A program made the position numbers and the translations under genes. This document shows, one piece after another, positions 31,058-39,907 of a stretch of DNA of 39,907 nt; the first letter of the stretch is position 1; each line of letters opens with the position of its first letter. The stretch is from Thiobacillus denitrificans (lineage in GTDB: Bacteria > Pseudomonadota > Gammaproteobacteria > Burkholderiales > Thiobacillaceae): assembly GCA_020725005.1 (NCBI GenBank), contig DYFW01000011.1:1-39907 (forward strand). The letters are read 5' to 3'. The notes beneath the pieces are model-generated. The model searched no databases and was not told where the DNA came from. It was given only the letters and a program-made list of their open reading frames with translations.

Positions 31058-31076
31058 CGCCCCTGCTTACGGGGGC
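31058..31076 (-). terminator. weak hairpin after def
   Basis: Immediately past the def stop the minus strand reads gcccccgtaagcaggggc, a 5-bp GC stem without a T-run. It is only suggestive of termination. Confidence 0.3.
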
Positions 31077-31610
31077 TCAGTCGTCCTGCAGGTTCTGTCC
31101 GGGAAACAGGGTTTCGGTGTAGCCGAAATGACGCAGGTCGCGGATCCGCATCGGGTAGAGGATGCCCTGCAGATGATCGACCTCGTGCTGCACCACGCGC
31201 GCATGAAAACCGCTCACGCTGCGGTCGATCGGCTGGCCGGCGGCGTCGAAGCCCTGGTAACGCAGCGCCACGTGGCGCGGCACCCGTCCGCGCATGCCGG
31301 GCACCGACAGGCAGCCTTCCCAGTCCTCCTCGAGCGCGTCGGACAGCGGCGTGAGCACGGGATTGATCAGCACCGTGAACGGCACCGTTTCGGCGTCGGG
31401 GTAGCGCGGGTTGGCGTTCACCTCGAACATCACCACCTGCAGGCCGACGCCGATCTGCGGCGCCGCGAGCCCGGCGCCGTTGAGCGCGTACATGGTGTCG
31501 CGCATGTCGACCAGCAGCTGCGCCAGCTCGACGGAGGCGAAATCCACCACCGGCTGCGCCGGCGTCAGCAGGCGGGGATCGCCCATTTTCAGGACGGGAC
31601 GGACGGCCAT
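31077..31610 (-). CDS. def: peptide deformylase
   Basis: A 177-residue metalloenzyme that removes formyl from N-terminal Met. All three family motifs are visible: [10 protein letters not shown] (45-54), EGCLS with metal ligand Cys100, and QHEVDH with His142, Glu143 and His146. Start ATG 31610 has TGGAG upstream and overlaps the upstream pseudouridine synthase gene by 22 bp. The classic fmt partner is not adjacent, so this may be a second, non-operonic Def. Confidence 0.95.
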   Translation of the reverse strand: MAVRPVLKMGDPRLLTPAQPVVDFASVELAQLLVDMRDTMYALNGAGLAAPQIGVGLQVVMFEVNANPRYPDAETVPFTVLINPVLTPLSDALEEDWEGCLSVPGMRGRVPRHVALRYQGFDAAGQPIDRSVSGFHARVVQHEVDHLQGILYPMRIRDLRHFGYTETLFPGQNLQDD

Positions 31611-32311
31611 GGCTGCTCCAGTCGTTTCAGATCGTCGGTGTCCAGCCAGCGCCAGGCGCCGGCGGGCAGGTCCGGCGGCAACGCGAAGGCGCCGACCGCT
31701 TCGCGGTGCAGGGCGTCGACATGGTTGCCCGCCGCCGCGACCATGCGGCGGACCTGGTGGTATTTACCCTCGGCGAGCGTCAGGCGCAGCGTATGCGCAT
31801 TGAGCGCCTCGGCGGCGAGCGCGGCGACCGGGGCCGGCTCGTCGTTGAGCCGCACGCCGGTGCGCAGCGCGTCCAGCATCGCCCCGGTCAGGGGCTCGGC
31901 GCAGCGCGCCCGGTACACTTTCGCCACGCCTTTTTTCGGTGAAATCATGCGGTGGATGAACTGGCCGTCGTCGGAAAACAGCAGCACGCCCGTGGTGTCC
32001 TGGTCGAGCCGTCCGACGCACTGCACGCCGCGCTCGACCAGGGGCGCCGGCAGCAGCGCGAAGACGCTGGGGTGGTGGCTGGGGTGATGCGAGCACTCGT
32101 AGCCCGCCGGCTTGTGCAGCAGCAGGTAGGCGTGTTCGCGGTAGCGCCAGGTCGCGCCGTCGACGGTGAACTCGAGGCCGGCCGGGTCGACTTCGATGTC
32201 CGGGTCGTCGCACAGCGCGCCGTTGACCGCCACCTTGCCCTGGTTGATGCGCAGCCGGCACGCCTTGCGGCTGCCGAAGCCTTGCGACTGCAGGACACGG
32301 TAGAGCTTCAT
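31589..32311 (-). CDS. RsuA/RluE-family pseudouridine synthase
   Basis: A 240-residue rRNA pseudouridine synthase. The N-terminal S4 RNA-binding domain (residues 1-50) is followed by the catalytic motif [18 protein letters not shown] with Asp103 and by KVYRARC and GKYHQVRRM. The last resembles RsuA, which modifies U516 of 16S rRNA, but specificity among RsuA, RluB, RluE and RluF cannot be fixed by eye. ATG 32311 is set by homology. It overlaps def. Confidence 0.9.
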   Translation of the reverse strand: MKLYRVLQSQGFGSRKACRLRINQGKVAVNGALCDDPDIEVDPAGLEFTVDGATWRYREHAYLLLHKPAGYECSHHPSHHPSVFALLPAPLVERGVQCVGRLDQDTTGVLLFSDDGQFIHRMISPKKGVAKVYRARCAEPLTGAMLDALRTGVRLNDEPAPVAALAAEALNAHTLRLTLAEGKYHQVRRMVAAAGNHVDALHREAVGAFALPPDLPAGAWRWLDTDDLKRLEQPWPSVPS

Positions 32312-32318
32312 CGCCGCC

Positions 32319-33083
32319 TCACACGGCACACGCGCCGCTCGCTTCGTCGGTGACCAGTTGCTCGAGCAGATGCCGCACCTGCTGCATCACCTCGCCGAGC
32401 ACCGCCTGTATTTCGCCCATCTGGATGCCGTCGGCCGACAGTCCCCGCCCCGCCGCGTAGTTGACCACCGCGCCCACCGCGGCGTAGCAGAGTTCGAGTT
32501 CCCGCGCGAGGTAGGCCTCGGGCATGCCGGTCATGCCGACCATGTCCGCGCCGTCGCGCTCGATGCGGTTGATCTCGGCCGCGGTTTCCAGGCGCGGCCC
32601 CTGCACCGCCCCGTAGACCCCGCCGTCGCGCAGCCGGATGCCGCCCCGCGCGGCGGCCTGCAGCAGGGCGCGCCGCATGGCGGCACAGTAGGGATACGTG
32701 AAGTCGAGATGCGTCACCGGCTTGCTGCCGTCGGACGCAAAAAAGGTGTTGGCGCGGCCGTGGGTGTAGTCGATGATCTGGTCGGGGATCACCAGCGTGC
32801 CGGGAATCAGCTCGGGATGGATGCCGCCGACGGTGGCGACCGATACGACGCGGTCGACGCCATGATCCTTCAGCGCCCACAGGTTGGCGCGGTAGTTCAC
32901 TTCGTGCGGGGGGATGGTATGGCCGTAGCCGTGGCGCGCGAGAAAGATCACTTCCTGCCCGCAGATGCGGCCGAAGGTGAGCGCGCCCGAGGGTTCGCCG
33001 TAGGGGGTGCGCGCCACCTGGCGGTGGGTGATTTCCAGGTTGGCGAGCTGGGTAAGCCCGGTGCCGCCGATGATTCCCAACAT
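32319..33083 (-). CDS. mtnP: S-methyl-5'-thioinosine/thioadenosine phosphorylase
   Basis: A 254-residue purine nucleoside phosphorylase. It has LGIIGGTGLTQL (phosphate loop), FLARHGYGHTIPPHEVNYRA, VATVGGIHPE and MVGMTGMPEAYLARE. It resembles the methylthioinosine phosphorylase characterised in Pseudomonas aeruginosa, which would release hypoxanthine. That fits the adjacent hpt, which salvages hypoxanthine to IMP. Whether methylthioadenosine or methylthioinosine is preferred needs a test. Confidence 0.87.
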   Translation of the reverse strand: MLGIIGGTGLTQLANLEITHRQVARTPYGEPSGALTFGRICGQEVIFLARHGYGHTIPPHEVNYRANLWALKDHGVDRVVSVATVGGIHPELIPGTLVIPDQIIDYTHGRANTFFASDGSKPVTHLDFTYPYCAAMRRALLQAAARGGIRLRDGGVYGAVQGPRLETAAEINRIERDGADMVGMTGMPEAYLARELELCYAAVGAVVNYAAGRGLSADGIQMGEIQAVLGEVMQQVRHLLEQLVTDEASGACAV

Positions 33084-33095
33084 TTCAGATCGTCC

Positions 33096-33656
33096 TCATT
33101 CCTTGATCGCTTCGGGGCGCATGGCATAGATCGCCGGCAGATTGCGCCACAGGCCGTACACGTCCATGCCGCAGCCGAAAACAAAACGGTCGGGCACCGT
33201 GAGCCCGACGAAGTCCGCGCGGATCGGCTTGTCCAGCCCGTTGGCCTTGTCGGTCAGCACCGCCGACCACACCTTTGCCGCCCCCATGCCGACGAGCCTG
33301 TCGCGGATCGCCGCCAGCGTCTCGCCCTCGTCGAGGATGTCGTCGAGCACGAGCACGGTGCGCCCGGCCACGTCCTGGCCCGGCAGCACCCGCCACTCCA
33401 TGTCGCCGCCGCGCGTCTTGTCGCGATAGCGCGTCACGTGCAGGTAGTCGAATTCGAGCGGAAACGCCAGCCGCGGCAGCAGCTGCCCGGCGAACACGAC
33501 CGCGCCCCCCATCACCGGCAGCACCAGGGGAAACGTCTCGCCCAGGGCAGCCGTGATCTCGCCGGCCAGGCGATCGAGCGCGGCCTGTACGGTGGCGGCG
33601 GAGGCGACCAGCTCGGCCTGAGCGAGCAGTTGCCGGGCCTTGTGGGGAGCGGACAT
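33096..33656 (-). CDS. hpt: hypoxanthine-guanine phosphoribosyltransferase
   Basis: A 186-residue type I phosphoribosyltransferase that salvages hypoxanthine or guanine. The PRPP-binding motif VLVLDDILDEGETL and PVMGGAVVFAGQLL are visible, with the flexible-loop region HVTRYRDKTRGG. ATG 33656 begins MSAPHKARQLL. It is followed after 12 bp by the methylthionucleoside phosphorylase, so the two likely form a purine/methylthio salvage unit. Confidence 0.93.
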   Translation of the reverse strand: MSAPHKARQLLAQAELVASAATVQAALDRLAGEITAALGETFPLVLPVMGGAVVFAGQLLPRLAFPLEFDYLHVTRYRDKTRGGDMEWRVLPGQDVAGRTVLVLDDILDEGETLAAIRDRLVGMGAAKVWSAVLTDKANGLDKPIRADFVGLTVPDRFVFGCGMDVYGLWRNLPAIYAMRPEAIKE

Positions 33657-33743
33657 GGGCGGGCGCGGAAACGGCAAAGCCAGCAGTCTACGGCGTCGCC
33701 GCCGATGTTTCCAGAGTGGGCGCGGCTCGCGTAAGCTTTGCGC

Positions 33744-34313
33744 ATGACAGCCCCACCCCCCTCTACTCTCGACGCACACGCGCTCGACGTCAACGGCTGG
33801 CTGGCCGGCGCACTGCGGATTCCCTCCCCGAATTGCGACGCGCGCCCGCAAGGCACCGCGATCGAGCTCGTGGTGCTGCACAACATTTCACTGCCCCCGG
33901 GCGAGTTCGGTGGCGACGCCGTGGTGGAACTCTTCACCAACCGGCTCGACTGGGACGCGCATCCGTATTACCAGGGCATACGCGGGCTCAAGGTTTCCGC
34001 GCACTTCTTCATCCGCCGCGACGGCAGCCTGATCCAGTTCGTCCCCTGCGCCCTGCGCGCCTGGCATGCCGGCGCATCGCGCTGGGAAGGCCGTGAGCGC
34101 TGCAACGACTTTTCCATCGGCATCGAGCTCGAAGGCACGGACGAAGTCCCTTTCACCGAAGCCCAGTACGCAACACTCCTTCCGCTGCTCGCCACGCTGA
34201 AAGCGGCCTACCCGATCCGCGCCGTGGTCGGGCACAGCGACATCGCGCCGGGCCGCAAGACCGACCCCGGGCCGCATTTCGCCTGGCACCGCGTGAATGG
34301 CCCGGCGGCCTGA
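33744..34313 (+). CDS. ampD: 1,6-anhydro-N-acetylmuramyl-L-alanine amidase
   Basis: A 189-residue cytoplasmic zinc amidase for peptidoglycan recycling. Zinc ligands are seen in ELVVLHNISLPPG (His46) and in GHSDIAPGRKTDPGPHFAW. Other family marks are the AHFFIRRDGSLIQFV strand and WEGRERCNDFSIGIELEG. There is no signal peptide, consistent with AmpD rather than a periplasmic amidase. The start is ATG 33744; an in-frame TTG at 33738 is rejected. Confidence 0.95.
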   Translation: MTAPPPSTLDAHALDVNGWLAGALRIPSPNCDARPQGTAIELVVLHNISLPPGEFGGDAVVELFTNRLDWDAHPYYQGIRGLKVSAHFFIRRDGSLIQFVPCALRAWHAGASRWEGRERCNDFSIGIELEGTDEVPFTEAQYATLLPLLATLKAAYPIRAVVGHSDIAPGRKTDPGPHFAWHRVNGPAA

Positions 34314-35886
34314 GCGCATTGCCGGATGCGCCCTTGCGCTGGCAGCCGTGCTCGGCCTCGCCGGCTGCGCCGGCACGCTCGACCTCGACGCGCCACGCCC
34401 GGTTTCGCGGGCATTGTCGAACCAGACCGACACGCCGCTGAAAGCACAGCTGGCGCCGCGCCTCCCGGCCGGCGCGTCGGGTTTCCATCTGCTGCACGAC
34501 GGCCACGCCGCGCTGGCCGCGCGAATCGCGCTGGCCCAGCGCGCGACCCGGACGCTCGACGTGCAGACCTATCTCTTCCACAACGACACCACCGGCAAGC
34601 TGGTGGCGGCCGCCCTGCTCGCCGCGGCCGAGCGCGGCGTGCGGGTGCGCCTGCTGGTCGACGACATCGACAGCGGTGACAAGGAACTGCGGCTCGCCAC
34701 GCTCGATGCCCACCCCAACATCGAGGTGCGCCTGTTCAACCCCTTCCATACCCGCGGCGCCAGCCTGCTGGTCAGGGCCTGGCAGGCGCTGCAGGACCAC
34801 GTCCGCCTCAACCGCCGCATGCACAACAAGGCCTTCATCGCGGACAACCAGCTCGCCATCGCGGGCGGACGCAACATCGGCGACGAATACTTCGATGCGC
34901 ACCGGGATTTCGGTTTCGTCGACTTCGACGTGCTGGCGGCGGGCGCCATCGTCGCCGACCTCTCGCAGTCGTTCGACACCTACTGGAACAGCGACGCCGC
35001 CGTGCCGGCGTCGGCCCTGCCCGTCGCCCCGGGCGATGCGCGCCTGCTGCGCGCCACCCGTTTCCTCGCGGATTTCCGCGCGCGCCGCTTCGACAGCGAC
35101 TATGGCCGCGCGCTGACCGCGGCCGACCCCCTGCCCGGCCTGCTCGACGGCAGGACAAGCTGGCAGCTGGCACAAGCAACCCTCATCGTCGACCCGCCGG
35201 ACAAGGTCAAGGGGCCGGGCGTGGCGGCCTCGGAACTGCTGGCCGGGCAGCTTGCCGGGCAGTGGATCACGCCGGCGCGGCGCGCACTCATCGTCTCGCC
35301 CTATTTCGTGCCGGGCGCCATGGGCATGGCGTACTTTCGATACTGGCGCCACCTCGGCGTACAGATCGACGTCCTGACCAACGCCTACGCCGCGAGCGAC
35401 GTGCCCGTCGTGCACGCGGGCTACGCCAACTACCGCGTGCCGCTGCTGGAAGCCGGCGTCAATCTGTATGAGCTCAAACCCGTTGCCGAGCCGCACGGCG
35501 GCCGCCTGCGCGACCTCCGCAGCGGTGCCTCGCGCGCCAGTCTGCACGCCAAGGCCTTCGTCCTCGACGATAGCCAGGTCTTCATCGGCAGCTTCAATTT
35601 CGATCCGCGCTCGATCCACCTCAACACCGAGATGGGCCTGGTCATCCGTTCGCCCGAGCTGGCTCGCCAGCTCTCCGCGATCGCCGAGGACGCCATGCGC
35701 CCCGAACGCAGCTACCGGCCGCAGCTCGTCGTCGAAGTCGCCGACGGCCAGGCGGCCCGGCAGCTGCGCTGGCACGACGTGCATCAGGGCGCCGCGCGCG
35801 TTTCCGAGGTCGAGCCCGAAACCACCCTGATCCAGCGCGGCCTGTTGCGCGTGCTGCAGGCGCTGCCGATCGAACAGCATCTCTAG
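34297..35886 (+). CDS. phospholipase D-family lipoprotein, cardiolipin-synthase-like
   Basis: A 529-residue protein with a lipoprotein signal ending in LGLAGC (Cys24), so membrane-anchored and probably periplasm-facing. Two HKD motifs are present: HNKAFIADNQLAIAGGRNIG and LHAKAFVLDDSQVFIGSFNF. These place it in the PLD superfamily near the ClsC/YmdC-like phospholipid enzymes. The start ATG 34297 overlaps the end of ampD by 17 bp, suggesting co-expression. Cardiolipin synthesis versus phospholipid hydrolysis cannot be separated by sequence. Confidence 0.87.
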   Translation: MARRPERIAGCALALAAVLGLAGCAGTLDLDAPRPVSRALSNQTDTPLKAQLAPRLPAGASGFHLLHDGHAALAARIALAQRATRTLDVQTYLFHNDTTGKLVAAALLAAAERGVRVRLLVDDIDSGDKELRLATLDAHPNIEVRLFNPFHTRGASLLVRAWQALQDHVRLNRRMHNKAFIADNQLAIAGGRNIGDEYFDAHRDFGFVDFDVLAAGAIVADLSQSFDTYWNSDAAVPASALPVAPGDARLLRATRFLADFRARRFDSDYGRALTAADPLPGLLDGRTSWQLAQATLIVDPPDKVKGPGVAASELLAGQLAGQWITPARRALIVSPYFVPGAMGMAYFRYWRHLGVQIDVLTNAYAASDVPVVHAGYANYRVPLLEAGVNLYELKPVAEPHGGRLRDLRSGASRASLHAKAFVLDDSQVFIGSFNFDPRSIHLNTEMGLVIRSPELARQLSAIAEDAMRPERSYRPQLVVEVADGQAARQLRWHDVHQGAARVSEVEPETTLIQRGLLRVLQALPIEQHL

Positions 35887-35889
35887 GCG

Positions 35890-36045
35890 CCTGTCGGACT
35901 TGAGGCCGATCTACTCCGCCAGTGGGAAGAGCGGTCCATTTTTCCCCAGATTTCTCGTTGCATAGTTCCACTATGCGCCTCGAAATCGTGAAAAACTGTA
36001 CTCGCTCTCCCACTCGGCTCGCTACGATCGCTCAAGTCCGACAGG
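35890..36045. repeat. 156-bp near-perfect palindromic repeat element
   Basis: cctgtcggacttgag at 35890-35904 is matched by its exact reverse complement at 36031-36045. Between them the two arms remain complementary with few interruptions (gtgggaagagcg pairs with cgctctcccac) down to a central palindrome gcatagttccactatgc at 35960-35976. The whole could fold as one long cruciform or RNA hairpin. It lies 4 bp past the phospholipase gene and 47 bp before purT. No coding potential is seen. It resembles dispersed intergenic palindromes or MITEs, but no copy elsewhere in this window was found. Confidence 0.85.
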
Positions 36046-36092
36046 CTCCTGGCGCGGTAAAATTCCAAACATCGCGTCCGACAGGATTTCCC

Positions 36093-37289
36093 ATGCGCCT
36101 TGGCACCCCGCTCTCCCCCTCGGCCACCCGCGTCATGCTGCTCGGCGCCGGCGAGCTCGGCAAGGAAGTGATCCTCGCGCTGCAGCGCCTGGGCGTCGAG
36201 GTCGTCGCCGTCGACCGCTATGCGAACGCGCCCGGCCAGCAGGTCGCGCATCGCGCCCACGTCATCGACATGAGCGACGGCGCCGCTCTGCGCGCGCTGA
36301 TCGAGGCGGAACAACCGCATCTCGTGGTGCCGGAAATCGAGGCCATCGCGACCGAAACGCTGCTGGAGATCGAGGCGGCGAAGCTCGCGGAAGTCATTCC
36401 CACCGCGCGCGCCGCCCACCTCACCATGAACCGCGAGGGCATCCGCCGGCTGGCCGCCGAGACGCTGGCGCTTCCCACCTCGCCCTACCGCTTCGCCGAC
36501 AGTCTCGCCGAAATGACCGCCGCCGCCAGCGCACTCGGCTACCCGGTGATCGTCAAGCCCGTGATGTCCTCGTCCGGCAAGGGGCAGTCGCGCGTCGACG
36601 ACGCCAGCGGACTCGGCGCCGCGTGGGACGCTGCGTCCGCCGGCGGGCGCGTCCGCAAGGGGCGCGTCATCGTCGAGGGCGTGATCGACTTCGACTATGA
36701 AATCACGCTCCTGACCGTACGTGCCAAGGGTGCTTCAGGCGAAATCGAGACCCGTTTCTGCGAACCCATCGGCCATGTGCAGGTGAAGGGCGACTACGTC
36801 GAATCCTGGCAGCCGCAGCCGATGTCGCCCGTCGCGCACGCGCGGGCGCAGGCAATCGCCGCCGCCGTCACCGGCAGCCTCGGCGGGCGCGGGGTCTTCG
36901 GCGTCGAACTCTTCGTCAAGGGCGACGACGTCTGGTTCTCGGAAGTCAGCCCGCGCCCGCACGATACCGGCATGGTGACGATGGCGACCCAGCGGCTCAG
37001 CGAATTCGACCTGCACGCACGCGCCATCCTCGGCCTGCCGGTCGACGTCAGCCTGCGCGAACCCGGCGCGTCGGCGGTGATCTACGGCGGCATCGACGCC
37101 GCCGGCATCGCCTACGAAGGCGTCGACGAAGCCCTCGCCGTGCCCGGCGCCGACCTGCGCCTGTTCGGCAAGCCCGAGGCCTTCGTGCGGCGCCGCATGG
37201 GGGTGGCGCTTGCCGTCGCCGCGGACGTCGCCACGGCGCGCGAACGCGCCAAGGCGGCCGCGGCGAAGGTCCGGCCGGTGAAAGCCTGA
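36093..37289 (+). CDS. purT: formate-dependent phosphoribosylglycinamide formyltransferase
   Basis: A 398-residue ATP-grasp enzyme that forms FGAR from GAR, formate and ATP in purine synthesis. It has [49 protein letters not shown] and [14 protein letters not shown]. The start at 36093 ([11 protein letters not shown]) is set by homology; upstream in-frame sequence is the palindromic repeat. The hemoglobin gene starts 1 bp after its stop. Confidence 0.96.
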   Translation: MRLGTPLSPSATRVMLLGAGELGKEVILALQRLGVEVVAVDRYANAPGQQVAHRAHVIDMSDGAALRALIEAEQPHLVVPEIEAIATETLLEIEAAKLAEVIPTARAAHLTMNREGIRRLAAETLALPTSPYRFADSLAEMTAAASALGYPVIVKPVMSSSGKGQSRVDDASGLGAAWDAASAGGRVRKGRVIVEGVIDFDYEITLLTVRAKGASGEIETRFCEPIGHVQVKGDYVESWQPQPMSPVAHARAQAIAAAVTGSLGGRGVFGVELFVKGDDVWFSEVSPRPHDTGMVTMATQRLSEFDLHARAILGLPVDVSLREPGASAVIYGGIDAAGIAYEGVDEALAVPGADLRLFGKPEAFVRRRMGVALAVAADVATARERAKAAAAKVRPVKA

Positions 37290-37290
37290 C

Positions 37291-37677
37291 ATGCAGACAC
37301 ACTACGAACGCCTCGGCGGCGGCGAAGCGATCCGCCGGCTGGTCGACCGCTTCTACGACCTGATGGACGAGGATCCCGACTACTACGGCATCCGCAAGCT
37401 GCACCCGGCCGACCTCACCGAATCGCGCAACAAGCTCGCCTGGTTCCTGTCCGGCTGGACCGGCGGCCCGCCGGAATACGTCGACCGTTTCGGCCACCCC
37501 TTCCTGCGTCGCCGCCACCTGCCCTTCCCGATTGGCGAAGCCGAGCGCGACCAGTGGATGGGCTGCATGATTCGCGCCATGCAGGACGTCGGCATCGACC
37601 CCGCCCTACGGCAGGAACTCACCGCCGCCTTTTTCAAGACCGCGGATTTCATGCGCAACCAGCCGGACCGGGCATGA
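37291..37677 (+). CDS. group II truncated hemoglobin
   Basis: A 128-residue heme protein of the 2/2 globin family, group II. It has Tyr22 (RFYDLMDEDP, the B10 position), the proximal His76 in RRRHLPFPIG, and Trp89 (the G8 Trp typical of group II) in RDQWMGCM. GWTGGPPEY is another family mark. Members bind O2 or NO or help in redox protection; the role here is unknown. It begins 1 bp after purT and overlaps the next gene by 4 bp, so it is in an operon with both. Confidence 0.92.
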   Translation: MQTHYERLGGGEAIRRLVDRFYDLMDEDPDYYGIRKLHPADLTESRNKLAWFLSGWTGGPPEYVDRFGHPFLRRRHLPFPIGEAERDQWMGCMIRAMQDVGIDPALRQELTAAFFKTADFMRNQPDRA

Positions 37678-38933
37678 AACGATTCCTGCGCTGGAGCGTG
37701 GCGGTCTTTCTGCTGGCGGGATTCACCGTGCTGCCCTGGCTGCTGCTGGACGACGCGCCGGCGATCGAGCCGCCGGCCGAGTTCCGCCGCGCCGATCTCG
37801 CCTGGGTCAAGTCGCTGTTTCTCAAGCACGACCCCCGCAACCTGCCGCCCGACGTCGTGCAGAGCATCCAGCTCGACGAAGCCGAGCTCAACCGCCTGCT
37901 CAACTACGCCGTCGAATTGCGCCACGTCAGCGGCATTTCGGCCGAGCTCACGCCCGGGCTCGCGATCCTCACCGCGACACTGCGCGCGCCCGCCAACCCC
38001 TACGGCAGCTACCTCAACGTCACGGCCGAGGTCGCCGAAGTGCCGGGTGGCGTGCGCATCCAGCATCTGCGGCTGGGCAGCCTGCCCCTGCCCGGTTTCC
38101 TCGCGGACCGGACCGCCCGCCTGGTGCACCGCTGGCTGCGGCGCGACGAAACCTACGCCACCCTGGCCGACGCCTTCGCCCGGGTGAGCTTCGCGGAAAA
38201 CCAGGCCACGCTCGACTACCGTTGGCGGCCCGAGCTGCTGGCCCAGGTGGAACGCAAGAGCGCCGACCTGCTGATCGACCCGGACGACCAGGCGCGCATG
38301 CTCGCGCACGCCCGGCGGCTCGACGCCCTGCTGAAACCGCATGCTCACGGCAGCCATGTCCCGCTGACTGAGGTGCTGCCGCCGCTGTTCGCCTACGCCC
38401 GCTCGAATGGCGGCGACGCGGCTGCCGAAAACCGGGCGGCCCTGACCGCGCTCGGCGCCTATCTCTCGGGCATCAGTCTCAAGAAGCTGCTGCAAGGCGA
38501 CAGCCGTTCGACCCGCCGCGCGCCGCGGGTGCTGCTCACGCTTTACGGCCGGCGCGACTTCGCCGAGCACTTCGTGATCTCCGCCGCGCTCGCCGTCAAC
38601 GGCGGCAGCCGGCTCGCCAACGCCATTGGCCTCGTCAAGGAAGAGGAGGATACGACCCGGGGTTCCGGTTTCAGCTTCACCGACCTTGCCGCCAACCGCG
38701 CGGGCGTGAAGCTGGCCGGCGCGGCCGTCGGCGATGCCGCAGGCCGCATTCAACAACGCCTTGCCACTGCCCGCGACGACGCTGACCTGATGCCGGATTT
38801 TCGCGACTTGCCGGAATTCCTGGCGCAGGCCGAATTCGACCGCCGCTTCGGCCCTGTCGGCAGCCCACGCTACCAGGCCATCATTGAAACCATCGACGCC
38901 CGCCTGGCCGCCCACCCCCTGCACAAGGATTAG
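37674..38933 (+). CDS. membrane-anchored hypothetical protein
   Basis: A 419-residue protein with one N-terminal transmembrane segment (FLRWSVAVFLLAGFTVLPWL) and a large, probably periplasmic, remainder. Two visible regions are a beta-rich stretch (about 65-130) and a helical region (about 170-320). No catalytic motif is recognised. ATG 37674 overlaps the hemoglobin stop (ATGA), so they are probably made together. It is a conserved-looking protein of unknown function. Confidence 0.8.
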   Translation: MKRFLRWSVAVFLLAGFTVLPWLLLDDAPAIEPPAEFRRADLAWVKSLFLKHDPRNLPPDVVQSIQLDEAELNRLLNYAVELRHVSGISAELTPGLAILTATLRAPANPYGSYLNVTAEVAEVPGGVRIQHLRLGSLPLPGFLADRTARLVHRWLRRDETYATLADAFARVSFAENQATLDYRWRPELLAQVERKSADLLIDPDDQARMLAHARRLDALLKPHAHGSHVPLTEVLPPLFAYARSNGGDAAAENRAALTALGAYLSGISLKKLLQGDSRSTRRAPRVLLTLYGRRDFAEHFVISAALAVNGGSRLANAIGLVKEEEDTTRGSGFSFTDLAANRAGVKLAGAAVGDAAGRIQQRLATARDDADLMPDFRDLPEFLAQAEFDRRFGPVGSPRYQAIIETIDARLAAHPLHKD

Positions 38934-38947
38934 TCAAAAAAACCTGT

Positions 38948-38953
38948 TACAAT
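38948..38953 (+). promoter_or_regulatory. possible -10 element of typA
   Basis: TACAAT (extended as TGTTACAAT) is 40 bases upstream of the typA start. No good -35 is seen at 17 bp, so this is tentative. Confidence 0.35.
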
Positions 38954-38992
38954 GCCGGGTTTTCCCGAATCGCGCCGTCCAGGCCGCCCATC

Positions 38993-39907
<915 letters not shown>

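Noticed and set aside
34153-35880. A 575-codon open frame on the minus strand
   Set aside because: Antisense to the phospholipase D-family gene with its two HKD motifs.
35922-36092. In-frame N-terminal extension of purT
   Set aside because: It reads through the palindromic element and is not PurT-like; homology begins at 36093.

Overview
The window is a piece of a high-GC betaproteobacterial chromosome. The order rpsB-tsf-pyrH-frr-uppS-cdsA-dxr-rseP-bamA-skp-lpxD-fabZ-lpxA-lpxB-rnhB, divergent from map-glnD, is the classic proteobacterial translation/envelope supercluster. Protein character (Thiobacillus/Nitrosomonadales-like) suggests an environmental betaproteobacterium; the genus is an inference only.

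Region 1 (1-5945) is accessory and visibly less GC-rich than the rest. It starts with an IS256-family element whose transposase is frameshifted. The element cuts off the 3' part of a lipase gene. Upstream of it, all on the minus strand, lies a tandem array of class-3 lipase/RTX genes alternating with a paralogous family of exported proteins of unknown function: RTX pseudogene (4681-5358), partner A (3900-4607), intact lipase (2198-3853), partner B (1482-2201, start overlapping the lipase stop), truncated lipase (1172-1438). This lipase-partner array is the best candidate for an undescribed system, possibly effector-immunity or enzyme-chaperone. It ends near 5480 and is followed by a 193-bp MITE-like inverted-repeat element.

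Region 2 (5946-10677, minus) holds nadE-glnB (NAD synthesis and the PII nitrogen sensor), a ParE-type toxin-antitoxin pair, and sucC-sucD of the TCA cycle. Region 3 (10686-12220, plus) is a FemAB-like acyltransferase translationally coupled to a thioredoxin-like protein.

Region 4 (12266-26692, minus) is the large supercluster. It covers ribosomal protein S2 and EF-Ts, UMP kinase, ribosome recycling, undecaprenyl-PP and CDP-diacylglycerol synthesis, the DXP pathway, RseP, outer-membrane assembly (BamA, Skp), lipid A synthesis (LpxD, FabZ, LpxA, LpxB), RNase HII and a CopD-like membrane protein. Many junctions are ATGA/GTGA/TGATG overlaps, so long co-transcription is likely. A good sigma70-type promoter precedes rpsB.

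Region 5 (26968-39907) holds map-glnD (+), a FlaF-like protein with a small basic protein (-), and def, an RsuA-type pseudouridine synthase, a methylthioinosine phosphorylase and hpt (-). It continues with ampD and a phospholipase D-family lipoprotein (+), then a 156-bp near-perfect palindromic repeat. The last genes are purT, a group II truncated hemoglobin, a membrane-anchored unknown protein, and the first half of typA/bipA, which runs off the window. GlnD (27774) is the enzyme expected to uridylylate the GlnB encoded at 5946. No rRNA, tRNA or CRISPR array was recognised.
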